Positions 15,337 to 22,963 of a DNA stretch of 28,881 nucleotides are shown here, one piece after another. The translations under genes were made by a program, and so were the position numbers. The notes beneath the pieces are model-generated. The model was not told the origin of the DNA and made no database searches. It saw only the letters and a list, made by a program, of their open reading frames with translations. Where the stretch lies: positions 12,458 through 41,338 of the forward strand of contig CAJTRU010000010.1 in the NCBI GenBank assembly GCA_910579085.1, written 5' to 3'. The number at the start of each line of letters is the position of its first letter. Position 1 is the stretch's first letter. The DNA is from an uncultured Lachnospiraceae bacterium (GTDB taxonomy: Bacteria > Bacillota > Clostridia > Lachnospirales > Lachnospiraceae).

Positions 15337-15349
15337 TTATTACCTATAT
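15337..15349 (-). repeat. right subterminal inverted arm of the attachment site
   Basis: TTATTACCTATAT is the exact reverse complement of 7161-7173 and lies 8 bp inside the right core. See the left arm entry for its meaning. Confidence 0.6.
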
Positions 15350-16083
15350 GATAGATAGCTGTATTTATACCCCCATTCATATGTCATTAGCAGGCAGCTA
15401 TTTGCGGCTGCCCCAAGCCCTCCATAGTCTTTCCCTTCATATAAAAGGCCTTTCTGCCCTGACGAAGTTTTTGGCGCAAGTGCTACTGATACCCAGTATC
15501 CATATATATTAAGTTCCCTTGTCATCTTTGCTACAAATGAAGTAAATAAGTCCCTGTCCTCTGCTTTTATATATTCAAAGTCAATATCAAGCCCTCTGAA
15601 GCCTTTTGCATTAATCATTCCAATAGCCTGGTTTATAAGATTTTCCTGTGCACTGTTACTGCTTACCAGTGCAGAGATAAGGTTGTTATTAAATCTCCCA
15701 TATTCATCCATTGGCGTAAGTGTAAGCATAGGTGATGTACCAAATTCCAGTGCTGCATTTATCATCCCAGTATCATCCTGGGAAGGTGGTATTAAATCCC
15801 CCTCTTCACTAAACCCATATGAAAAAACTGATAAATCTGTAAGATAAGGAAGTGTTGTCTGTAATACCTTTGAATTAATATATGGATAAGCGTACCCATT
15901 TACATTAACCTCTCTTTTATATTGCTGTAAACCATCCTGTATTGGTATAAGAAGTGCCTGCCCTATAACAAGCGGATAGGGATATGAAATCTGGTTTACA
16001 AATGCAATTTCAGTAGCTGGAACATTAAATTCACTTGCAATCCTGTCGATAGTGTCACCCTGTTTTACTACATATATTTCCAA
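15340..16083 (-). CDS. 5' part of a split LysM-GH18 hydrolase gene
   Basis: As it stands this encodes a 247-residue truncated product. Residues 1-242 are native and the last five (YLSYR) come from the element. Residues 2-47 are a LysM peptidoglycan-binding domain (VVKQGDTIDRIASEFNVP). From about 65 a GH18 barrel begins, with the catalytic motif GLDIDFEYI (D166, D168 and acid Glu170). It stops at LMTYEWGYKYS, just before the last barrel strands, so the product should be inactive. With 6720-7136 it forms a complete 380-residue protein like YaaH/SleL, which cleave cortex fragments during spore germination. The start is TTG at 16083 with GGAGG 6 nt upstream. The gene follows yyaL by 120 bp. Confidence 0.88.
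   Translation of the reverse strand: MEIYVVKQGDTIDRIASEFNVPATEIAFVNQISYPYPLVIGQALLIPIQDGLQQYKREVNVNGYAYPYINSKVLQTTLPYLTDLSVFSYGFSEEGDLIPPSQDDTGMINAALEFGTSPMLTLTPMDEYGRFNNNLISALVSSNSAQENLINQAIGMINAKGFRGLDIDFEYIKAEDRDLFTSFVAKMTRELNIYGYWVSVALAPKTSSGQKGLLYEGKDYGGLGAAANSCLLMTYEWGYKYSYLSYR
15358..15371. repeat. right attachment core (14-bp direct repeat)
   Basis: GCTGTATTTATACC, identical to 7137-7150. It encodes the tail of WGYKYS on the minus strand. Recombination between the two cores would excise 8221 bp and leave one core in frame. Confidence 0.88.
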
Positions 16084-16203
16084 AATATGCCTCCATGCCT
16101 TTATAAAGCCTCTTTTTTTATTAATATATTATGAATAAAATTAAAGGCTGTTCCTGCAATATACTAAATGAAGAATGACCTTGGCGGCTTTTGTTTCTAC
16201 AGA

Positions 16204-18171
16204 TTAGAAAATTTCATTAGACGGAGGAAGACAAGCATGGTTTTTACAAACATAATAAGTTGTTTTATTATTTAAAAGGGAATATTCCCCTCCTTCTTCC
16301 ACCACTTTTATATCTGCCAGAAAATGAAGTACCTGTTTCATACCATTTTTATCCACATTATTTCTATCTGTATTATTTTCTGAAACAATTGTAATATGGA
16401 CAGGCGGGTTTTCATATATCATGCCTGAAATTAAAGACATACTGTAACCTGCTGGATAATCTTTTGCATTTGCCATAATAAAAGCAAGCTGTTTTTCTGC
16501 AAGCATTTTATAACTGTCTTTCTGTGTAATCCCATAAAGCCTTGCAAGGTTATATGCCATCACAGAATTCCCAGAAGGCAGGGCACCATCATATGTTTCC
16601 TTCGGGTTTATAAATAATTCATTATTTGCTGGCTCACTTAAGAAATAACCACCATTTACATTATCTGCAAATCTTTTTACCGTTTCATCACAGAAATAGG
16701 ATGCTTTGTCCAGAAAGCTCTTATCTAGTGTTGAATTATAAATTTCAATTAAGGCTGTGGTATAAAAAACATAGTCATCCAGAAAACCACTTCCAGAACA
16801 TTTTCCATTACAAAAACTTGTATAAAGCTTATCGCCATTATATAAGTTTTCTTCAATAAATTGTACCGCTTTTATTGCTGCATCTAAATACTTTTTAATT
16901 CCTGATGCCCTGTAAAGCATTGAAAGGGCAGATGCCATCAGGGAATTCCATGAAGCCAGATGCTTATTATCAAGGTACAGTTTAGTGCGCTTTTTCCGGT
17001 AATTATATAATTTTACAGTTTCTTTACCATAATCATTATTAATAATTCCACTTTTTAAAAGGTTAGGGATATTCATGCCTTCAAAGTTCCCGCCACTAGT
17101 AATATCAAAAACTTTTGCAAATTCATCCCCTTTTTCTTTTCCTAAAATTTCTATAATTTCATCTAAAGACCATATATAAAACTTTCCTTCCATCCCTTCA
17201 CTGTCTGCATCCTGTGCACTATAAAAACCACCTCTGTCTGAAAGCATTTCCCTTAAAATATAATCTGCTGTCTTAACTGCTGTATCAAGGAAAACCTCTT
17301 CTTTAGAAACACTATATGCTGCCGAATATGCCATAATTAACATTGCATTATCATAAAGCATCTTTTCAAAGTGCGGCACAAGGAAATACCTGTCAGTTGA
17401 ATACCTGGAAAACCCATAACCTATATGGTCAAATATTCCTCCCTTACGCATCTGCACTAAAGTCCTGGATGCCATTTCAAAGGCCGTACTATTATTATTC
17501 TGTATTGAATAAAGAATTAGGAATAAAAGATTATGTGCTGATGGAAATTTTGGTGCGCTGCCAAATCCTCCTGCTTCATTGTCAAATGTTTTTAAAAATA
17601 TATGGAAAGCATTGTCTGCCATGCCGGCTGTTTGTCCTTCCCAGCTGCATGTTTCTTCTGTACTGCTGTTTTTCTGGATTTTTAACTGTCTTGTTATCTG
17701 TTCTGCTGATTTTAAAAGACTGTCCCTGTTACTCTCCCACTGCTCTTTTACTGTATCCAGCAGGTTATTAAAACCAGGCATGCCATAGTGTGCATGTGGC
17801 GGAAAATATGTGCCTGCAAAAAATGGTTTTTTATCCCATGTCATAAATATATTAAGAGGCCAGCCTCCACTTCCTGTATAAGCCTGGCAGACTGCCATAT
17901 AAACGCTGTCAATGTCAGGGCGTTCCTCCCTGTCTACTTTTATTGCAATAAAACTATTATTTAATAATGCTGCTGTTACAGGGTTTTCAAAACTTTCATG
18001 TGCCATAACATGGCACCAGTGGCATGTACTATAACCAATACTTAAAAAAACTGGTTTATCCTCTCTTCTTGCTTTTTCAAAAGCTTCACTGCACCAGGGA
18101 TACCAGTCTGTCTGGTTATCTGCATGTTGTAAAAGATAAGGGCTTGTTTCATTAACAAGATGGTTGCTCAT
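16204..18171 (-). CDS. yyaL: thioredoxin-fold / six-hairpin protein of the YyaL (DUF255) family
   Basis: A 655-residue cytosolic protein of the widespread YyaL/SPATA20 family. Residues about 1-165 carry a thioredoxin-like domain with the hallmark YSTCHWCHVMAHESF (C50-x-x-C53-H54) and DREERPDID. The rest is an alpha/alpha six-hairpin toroid resembling cellobiose epimerase and glycosidases (FPSAHNLLFL, PHFEKMLYDNAMLI, YSAQDADSEGMEGKFYIW, and ASWNSLMASALSML). The biochemical role is not settled; a redox-linked carbohydrate function is usually proposed. The length is normal (about 650-690). AAAGG lies 11 nt before the ATG. It is separated from the HIT gene by a strong 11-bp hairpin, so it may have its own promoter. 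Confidence 0.9.
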   Translation of the reverse strand: MSNHLVNETSPYLLQHADNQTDWYPWCSEAFEKARREDKPVFLSIGYSTCHWCHVMAHESFENPVTAALLNNSFIAIKVDREERPDIDSVYMAVCQAYTGSGGWPLNIFMTWDKKPFFAGTYFPPHAHYGMPGFNNLLDTVKEQWESNRDSLLKSAEQITRQLKIQKNSSTEETCSWEGQTAGMADNAFHIFLKTFDNEAGGFGSAPKFPSAHNLLFLILYSIQNNNSTAFEMASRTLVQMRKGGIFDHIGYGFSRYSTDRYFLVPHFEKMLYDNAMLIMAYSAAYSVSKEEVFLDTAVKTADYILREMLSDRGGFYSAQDADSEGMEGKFYIWSLDEIIEILGKEKGDEFAKVFDITSGGNFEGMNIPNLLKSGIINNDYGKETVKLYNYRKKRTKLYLDNKHLASWNSLMASALSMLYRASGIKKYLDAAIKAVQFIEENLYNGDKLYTSFCNGKCSGSGFLDDYVFYTTALIEIYNSTLDKSFLDKASYFCDETVKRFADNVNGGYFLSEPANNELFINPKETYDGALPSGNSVMAYNLARLYGITQKDSYKMLAEKQLAFIMANAKDYPAGYSMSLISGMIYENPPVHITIVSENNTDRNNVDKNGMKQVLHFLADIKVVEEGGEYSLLNNKTTYYVCKNHACLPPSNEIF

Positions 18172-18262
18172 TATCGATAATACCTTTCATATTTTTATTA
18201 TTCCCATATTGTGCCCATAAACGGCTTATATATGCAGATAGAAAATTTCTTTATAAATTGCA

Positions 18263-18288
18263 TAATGGCAGGGAAACCCCTGCCATTA
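18263..18288. terminator. strong symmetric hairpin between the HIT and yyaL genes
   Basis: TAATGGCAGGG-AAAC-CCCTGCCATTA is a perfect 11-bp stem with a 4-nt loop, about 20 bp after the HIT gene stop. No clear T run follows on either strand. It is most likely a terminator or an attenuating/processing hairpin between the two genes. Confidence 0.5.
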
Positions 18289-18308
18289 ATTATATTTACC
18301 TTTTGTAC

Positions 18309-18716
18309 CTATAACTGGACATCTTCTATACCTTTTCTTAATTTTTCCGCTACAGCACCAGAATATTCAAAACTTCCTTCTGGATATATAAATCCAAAAC
18401 CATCATTTTCGTATCTTGGAAATACATGGAAATGTATATGTCCGAAATCACAGCAATTTCCACCATTCTGCATAATGCTGTATCCATCAGTGCCATATAC
18501 TTTGCGGAATATTGTTACAATTTTCCTCAATACTGCCATAACATCAATTAATGTATCTTCTGGTATTTTATCAACTGAGTCCGTATGCTCTTTTGGAACA
18601 ACCAGGACATGCCCTTCATTTGCTGGTTCAAAATCTAAAAAAGAGATTAATTTTTCATCTTCATACACAATATACGCTGGCTGCTGCCTGTTTATTATTT
18701 TACAAAATTCACACAT
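18309..18716 (-). CDS. HIT family nucleotide hydrolase
   Basis: A 135-residue protein of the histidine-triad superfamily, which hydrolyses phosphoramidate or dinucleotide bonds such as AMP-lysine and Ap4A-type compounds. The triad is clear in HIHFHVFPRY (H93, H95, H97, with the catalytic His at 95 or 97 by family). The N-terminal CEFCKI (C2, C5) and HVLVVPKEH are typical of the zinc-containing Hint/HIT branch. Length is normal. AGGAGG is 10 nt before the ATG. It begins 41 bp after the arabinofuranosidase stop, so read-through from that gene is possible. Exact substrate not determined. Confidence 0.9.
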   Translation of the reverse strand: MCEFCKIINRQQPAYIVYEDEKLISFLDFEPANEGHVLVVPKEHTDSVDKIPEDTLIDVMAVLRKIVTIFRKVYGTDGYSIMQNGGNCCDFGHIHFHVFPRYENDGFGFIYPEGSFEYSGAVAEKLRKGIEDVQL

Positions 18717-18757
18717 TCCAGTTTATCCTCCTAGTTTACAATAAATAATATAACCTT

Positions 18758-21700
18758 TTATGCTGCTGGTTTTGTTTTTATCCTCATTACAGCAGCACAG
18801 TATTCTGGAAGGGTATAGTTAAACTGCTTTCCAATTCCTTTTACTTCTTCTTTCTTTATTGTAACAGCCTCTTCACGTCCAAGGATATTGTCATCAGCAA
18901 GGCTTTTGCCCGCTGCTATTTCAATTGTTGCTGTATCAGAGATACTTTCTGCACCAGCAATATCCATTGCTATTGTCCTTGGGTTTCCTGTTACATTTAC
19001 CATTTTAATAATAATATCACCAGTTTCATCTGTACTAACTACATGGTATGTTTCTGCCTTTGCAGTTTCTGGCAGGTCATAATCAATATAAAGCTCATTA
19101 TTTATATAACACTTTACATTATTATCTGTTACTACAATTTTTAAAGAATATTTTGTGCCATTTTTTATATTAATATTTTTAACTGTACCAGAAATCTGGT
19201 CTGATTTATTGCCGCCGCTTACTCTCTGTAAGCATGAAACAGTATTGTTCCAGCCGCCAATATTCCAGAAATAGTTGTCTTCCCTGCCCTGTACTGCAAA
19301 TGGAATTATAAAACCTTCTGCACCGCCAGTTTTTACTGCATCGGCTGTATAAGTATAATTCTTCCAGCTTTTGCTTCCAAAGTATGCAACAGTTCCTGTG
19401 GAACCATAGTTCACTGTATTAGTAGATGTGCTTGACTGCACAAGCTCACCATTTTTTACCTTCCAGCTTCCGTCTGTTGCTTTGTCCCATTTCTCTTCAA
19501 ATTCATCTTTGGAGAAACCATCTGAAGCAAGGACTTTTCCTGTTTCATTATCTGTTATTTTTATATTGTCAAATTTAGCAGATGTATTCCATGTAGCTAC
19601 ACCAATTTTGCCTGTAAATGGGTTTTCTGGTATCTTTGCACCTTCAAGTTCTGATTTTAACAGTGAAGTACCTGCATTTGTTGCAAATAATTTCTGCATA
19701 TAATAATTTGTTGAACATGTGGAAGTGTGGTTATTAAACCATATTAAATCAGGTGCCCAGTGAAGTGCAGTAAGGTTTCCAAATAGTGGCGCATATGCTG
19801 CCATCCTTACAATATCACCGTTTCTTTCAAGCCCTGTCATATAAGCTGCTTCTGCAAGCGCTGCCTCAAGCCTGTTAGACCTTGCGGCATATTCACCTAA
19901 AAATACATCTATGCCGCCGCCAAACTTTGTATCTGTCATTGACTGGACATCCCTGTTGTAATTTTTTTCATCATAATAATCTGCATGTTCTAAGAACCAG
20001 CCAGGGTCATTATAATAGTGGTGGTCTGTTGCACCTGCAAAATCCTTAATGGTTTTGCCAGGATGTTCTTTTAACCAGTTAGCAGCTTCTATATATGAAG
20101 GCATATAGTCTAAACCACTGTCACCATCGTCAACACCTGCTGAATACATAAGTTCAATACCGTCATACAGTGCAGGGTTTTCTTTTCTGGCGGCGTCAAA
20201 TGCATCAACAAACGCCTCATATTTCTTATAGAAGTTATTGCCCCATTGTTCATTTCCAATTCCTATATATTTTAATTCAAATGGTTTTTCATGTCCCATT
20301 GCAATTCTTACAGCACCCCATTTTGTAGAAGCATCACCACGGCAGAATTCAACAAGGTCAAGTGCATCCTGTATATACTGGTTAAACTCTGGTGTGCCAA
20401 TTTCTGGCCCTGGGTCACCGCCATGTGCTATCATACAGCGTATGCCGCAGTTTACTACAGGCACGCCAATAGCACCTATATCTTCTGCCAGCAGGAAATA
20501 TTCATAAAAGCCAAGGCCATATGACATATATGAAGGGTGTTTATCGTTGGTTGCACGTTCATCTGTCCAGATATTCTGCCCCTGTTTCCTTGCTGCAACA
20601 TCACCATATGTATCATTGAATTTTAAAGGTTCTCCATCTGGCCCTGTGCCTATAGAGTCTTTCCAGTCATAAGCAAACTCAAGTGAGTCACCTTCTACTA
20701 CACATCCACCTGGAAAACGTAAAAATGAAGGCTTTAATGCTTCAAGCTTTTCTGCAAGGTCTTTTCTAAGCCCGTTTTCACGCCCTTTAAATGTATCTTC
20801 TGGGAAAAGTGATACCATATCAAGTGCAATTTTTCCTTTAGGTATTGTAAGCTGGAGCGAAATATCTGTATATTTTGTAACAGAAGATTTTAAAACAAGC
20901 CCATACTTCTGCCATTCACCAGTAACTGCATTAATAACACCATTTGCTACAGATTTGTTTCCATCCATTATATCTACATTTATGCTTCCAGTATAGCCGT
21001 CAAGCCCCTTTGCATAAACTGAGAACTTATAAAATGCCCCTTCATTAACAGACATGCCATCAAGAAAACCTGTATTTGCAATTCCTGCATTACCAGCAGA
21101 CTTGTTATCTACTACAATATAATTTGGGTTATTGGCATTAAGGCATCCTGCCTTGTCATCTTTTACAACCTCTGCTGTAACATCACCAACATTATTCCAG
21201 GCATGTTTTTCATCACCAGCCGCAAGTTTTGTAAATTCAAATGAACGGTTCTGCACCATTTCCGCATACAATCCGCCGTCTGCTGCAAAATTAATGTCTT
21301 CAATAAAAATCCCATAAAGCAAATCACTTATATCATGTACTTTTACAGAAGCATCAATATCCAGCCTGTGGTTGCTTTTCTCTTTATCATATGCAGAAAC
21401 TTCCCCGCCTGTCCCATAAATAACAGGTTCTTCTGTAGGTGCAGGTGTTTCTGTGTCTGTATATGGTTGTCCCTTTACTGTGACTTTACATGAAAGTTTT
21501 TTCGATGTAAACTTTAAAGCACCCTTCGCTTTGTACTTTACAGTTGCATTTATAACAGTGCTGCCTTTTTTAATCCCTTTAACAACACCTTTGGCACTAA
21601 CAGTTGCAACTTTCTTGTCTTTAGATACCCATTTGGTTTTCTTTACACTGGCAACATTCTTTTTAACTACTTTTAAAGCCATTGTACTGCCCATTACAAC

Positions 21701-21835
21701 AGAAACAGAACTTTTATTTAGTTTTACAGTTGTTTTTGCTGCTGCATCTGCCACAGGACATGCCATGCTTCCCTGTACAGCTATAAGCGGAAATACAATA
21801 CAGGCTGCCAGGAATTTCTTAAAATATTTATCCAT
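18758..21835 (-). CDS. secreted GH51 alpha-L-arabinofuranosidase with BIG2 and lectin-like domains
   Basis: A 1025-residue exported enzyme that should release arabinose from plant arabinoxylan/arabinan. A signal peptide (about residues 1-33) is followed by a BIG2 Ig-like domain (35-122) and a Thr/Pro/Glu linker (125-140). A GH51 catalytic module opens with LLYGIFIEDINFAADGGLYAEM (173-194). A carbohydrate-binding-like beta domain lies at about 210-345. The acid/base Glu529 is in GIGNEQW and the nucleophile Glu648 in FLGEYAAR. A laminin-G/DUF1080-like insert covers about 755-950, after which the arabinofuranosidase C-terminal beta domain ends the protein. There is no LPxTG anchor. GGGGGAAAGGA precedes the ATG. 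The divergent AraC gene and the palindrome between them suggest sugar-controlled expression. Confidence 0.9.
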   Translation of the reverse strand: MDKYFKKFLAACIVFPLIAVQGSMACPVADAAAKTTVKLNKSSVSVVMGSTMALKVVKKNVASVKKTKWVSKDKKVATVSAKGVVKGIKKGSTVINATVKYKAKGALKFTSKKLSCKVTVKGQPYTDTETPAPTEEPVIYGTGGEVSAYDKEKSNHRLDIDASVKVHDISDLLYGIFIEDINFAADGGLYAEMVQNRSFEFTKLAAGDEKHAWNNVGDVTAEVVKDDKAGCLNANNPNYIVVDNKSAGNAGIANTGFLDGMSVNEGAFYKFSVYAKGLDGYTGSINVDIMDGNKSVANGVINAVTGEWQKYGLVLKSSVTKYTDISLQLTIPKGKIALDMVSLFPEDTFKGRENGLRKDLAEKLEALKPSFLRFPGGCVVEGDSLEFAYDWKDSIGTGPDGEPLKFNDTYGDVAARKQGQNIWTDERATNDKHPSYMSYGLGFYEYFLLAEDIGAIGVPVVNCGIRCMIAHGGDPGPEIGTPEFNQYIQDALDLVEFCRGDASTKWGAVRIAMGHEKPFELKYIGIGNEQWGNNFYKKYEAFVDAFDAARKENPALYDGIELMYSAGVDDGDSGLDYMPSYIEAANWLKEHPGKTIKDFAGATDHHYYNDPGWFLEHADYYDEKNYNRDVQSMTDTKFGGGIDVFLGEYAARSNRLEAALAEAAYMTGLERNGDIVRMAAYAPLFGNLTALHWAPDLIWFNNHTSTCSTNYYMQKLFATNAGTSLLKSELEGAKIPENPFTGKIGVATWNTSAKFDNIKITDNETGKVLASDGFSKDEFEEKWDKATDGSWKVKNGELVQSSTSTNTVNYGSTGTVAYFGSKSWKNYTYTADAVKTGGAEGFIIPFAVQGREDNYFWNIGGWNNTVSCLQRVSGGNKSDQISGTVKNINIKNGTKYSLKIVVTDNNVKCYINNELYIDYDLPETAKAETYHVVSTDETGDIIIKMVNVTGNPRTIAMDIAGAESISDTATIEIAAGKSLADDNILGREEAVTIKKEEVKGIGKQFNYTLPEYCAAVMRIKTKPAA

Positions 21836-21897
21836 AAAATCCTTTCCCCCTATTTAACCTTATAGATATAGCCTCTTCCATAAGGCTGGTTTGTAAA

Positions 21898-21919
21898 TTG
21901 TAATCCATATGGATTACAA
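21898..21919. promoter_or_regulatory. 22-bp perfect palindrome, probable operator
   Basis: The half-site TTGTAATCCAT is followed directly by its exact complement. The site is 8 bp upstream of the -35 of the araC-type promoter and about 62 bp before the GH51 start. It is well placed to bind the neighbouring regulator or another dimeric factor. Which protein binds is inference. Confidence 0.5.
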
Positions 21920-21927
21920 ATTTTCTC

Positions 21928-21956
21928 TTGGCTTCTTTGACCTATTCTGCTATAAT
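21928..21956 (+). promoter_or_regulatory. sigma-A type promoter for the araC-type gene
   Basis: TTGGCT (21928-21933), a 17-bp spacer and a perfect TATAAT (21951-21956) on the plus strand. It implies a 5' leader of about 210 nt for the regulator gene. Confidence 0.55.
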
Positions 21957-22172
21957 ATAAAACAGTACAGGCAGTTATGTGTACACAACGCTAGCGTATG
22001 CTGTTACTAGATATTTTAACAGGTTAATACCATATGGTCTATGATATTAGCCGTTTACTTTTTGATATTTTCCGCTTTTTATTACAGATATCCATGATTA
22101 CATATATACATCCTGCTGCCTGCCAGGACTGGACAGCTTTTGCATTTATAAGAAAGGATTGCCAACATAATT

Positions 22173-22949
22173 ATGATAACAGTAAGAGGGGTAGGATACC
22201 AGTTCCATAATTATTTCGGAATAGATATTAACAGGACAAATGGTTCGGGTGATTTTCTTTTATTATATTTAAGGACGCCAACAGAAGTAATGTTAGACAA
22301 CCAGTTCCAGGATGTGCCTGCTGGCAATTTTATACTGTATAAAAAGGGAAGCCCCCAGATTTACAGGAAAACAGACGGCAGTTTTATAAATGACTGGATT
22401 CATTTTGAAACAGAACCATATGACAATTTCTTTGAAAAGCTCGAAATACCATTTGGCAAGCCAGTTTCATTTGTAAATAATAAAGTAATTACTGACCTTA
22501 TAGCTGATTTATATATAGAATTTTTTAATGAAGGCAGCCAGCATGAATATATTATGGACAGCAAAATGCGTGTGCTTTTCCACAAATTCAGTGACATGTA
22601 CAAATCATTACTTGCAGGTGGCACATCTTATGGCAAATATTTTGATGAACTTTCTAAAATACGCCAGAATATACATAATTACCAGTATGTGCCAGATGGT
22701 GCAGATGAAATCGCAAAAGGGCTTAATATAAGTACATCTTATTTCCAGCATATATATAAGAAACTGTTTGGAGTTCCAGTAAACCAGGACATTATAAAAG
22801 GCCGGATAGAACATGCCGCACGCCTGCTTATGGAAACTGACGCTTCTGTTTCTGAAATTGCAGGACAATGCGGATATGAAAACCTGGAACATTTCTCCAG
22901 GCAGTTTAAAAAGATAAAAAAGGTATCACCCCAGAAATACAGGAAATGA
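22173..22949 (+). CDS. AraC family transcriptional regulator
   Basis: A 258-residue regulator. The N-terminal half (about 1-150) is a cupin-like sensing domain with no clear ligand signature. The C-terminal 100 residues carry the two helix-turn-helix motifs of the AraC/XylS family: ADEIAKGLNISTSYFQHIYKKLFG and VSEIAGQCGYENLEHFSRQFKK, ending SPQKYRK. It is divergent from the GH51 arabinofuranosidase gene and is the only chromosomal plus-strand gene here, so it most likely controls that gene in response to a plant sugar (inference). The ATG at 22173 has AAAGGA 14 nt upstream, which is a little far; no better start is apparent. It ends 14 bp from the convergent fbp stop. Confidence 0.9.
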   Translation: MITVRGVGYQFHNYFGIDINRTNGSGDFLLLYLRTPTEVMLDNQFQDVPAGNFILYKKGSPQIYRKTDGSFINDWIHFETEPYDNFFEKLEIPFGKPVSFVNNKVITDLIADLYIEFFNEGSQHEYIMDSKMRVLFHKFSDMYKSLLAGGTSYGKYFDELSKIRQNIHNYQYVPDGADEIAKGLNISTSYFQHIYKKLFGVPVNQDIIKGRIEHAARLLMETDASVSEIAGQCGYENLEHFSRQFKKIKKVSPQKYRK

Positions 22950-22963
22950 TACCTGTAATACTA

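Larger units (their letters stand above)
7137..15371. mobile_element. 8.2-kb serine-recombinase intervening element inside a LysM-GH18 gene
   Basis: The element is bounded by two identical 14-bp cores (7137-7150 and 15358-15371), one period being 8221 bp. It splits the LysM-GH18 gene so that removal leaves one core and an exact reading frame. It carries a large serine recombinase on the plus strand, secreted/lipoprotein cargo, an ATPase-STAS-PIN operon, a small 62-residue gene, and decayed genes. No capsid, tail, terminase, relaxase or conjugation genes were seen, so it looks like a reduced or domesticated element and not an active phage. Such layouts are known for sigK (skin) and other sporulation genes, where excision in the mother cell restores the gene. 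That this one is developmentally excised is inference. Confidence 0.88.
21836..22172. other. divergent regulatory region between the GH51 and araC-type genes
   Basis: A 337-bp gap with no gene. It contains the GH51 ribosome site, a 22-bp perfect palindrome (21898-21919), a plus-strand promoter (21928-21956), a smaller ACCATATGGT palindrome near 22030 sharing the CCATATGG centre, and a leader of about 200 nt before the AraC start. I see no riboswitch. Confidence 0.5.

Noticed and set aside
7137..15371. Complete prophage or conjugative element
   Set aside because: Apart from the recombinase, no structural, packaging, replication, relaxase or type IV secretion genes are present in 8.2 kb.
16084..16203. 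Sigma-E/sigma-G type promoter before the split hydrolase
   Set aside because: GTATATT and CATAATAT are present but 24 bp apart, too far for sigma-E. A sporulation promoter is expected from the gene family but was not found convincingly.
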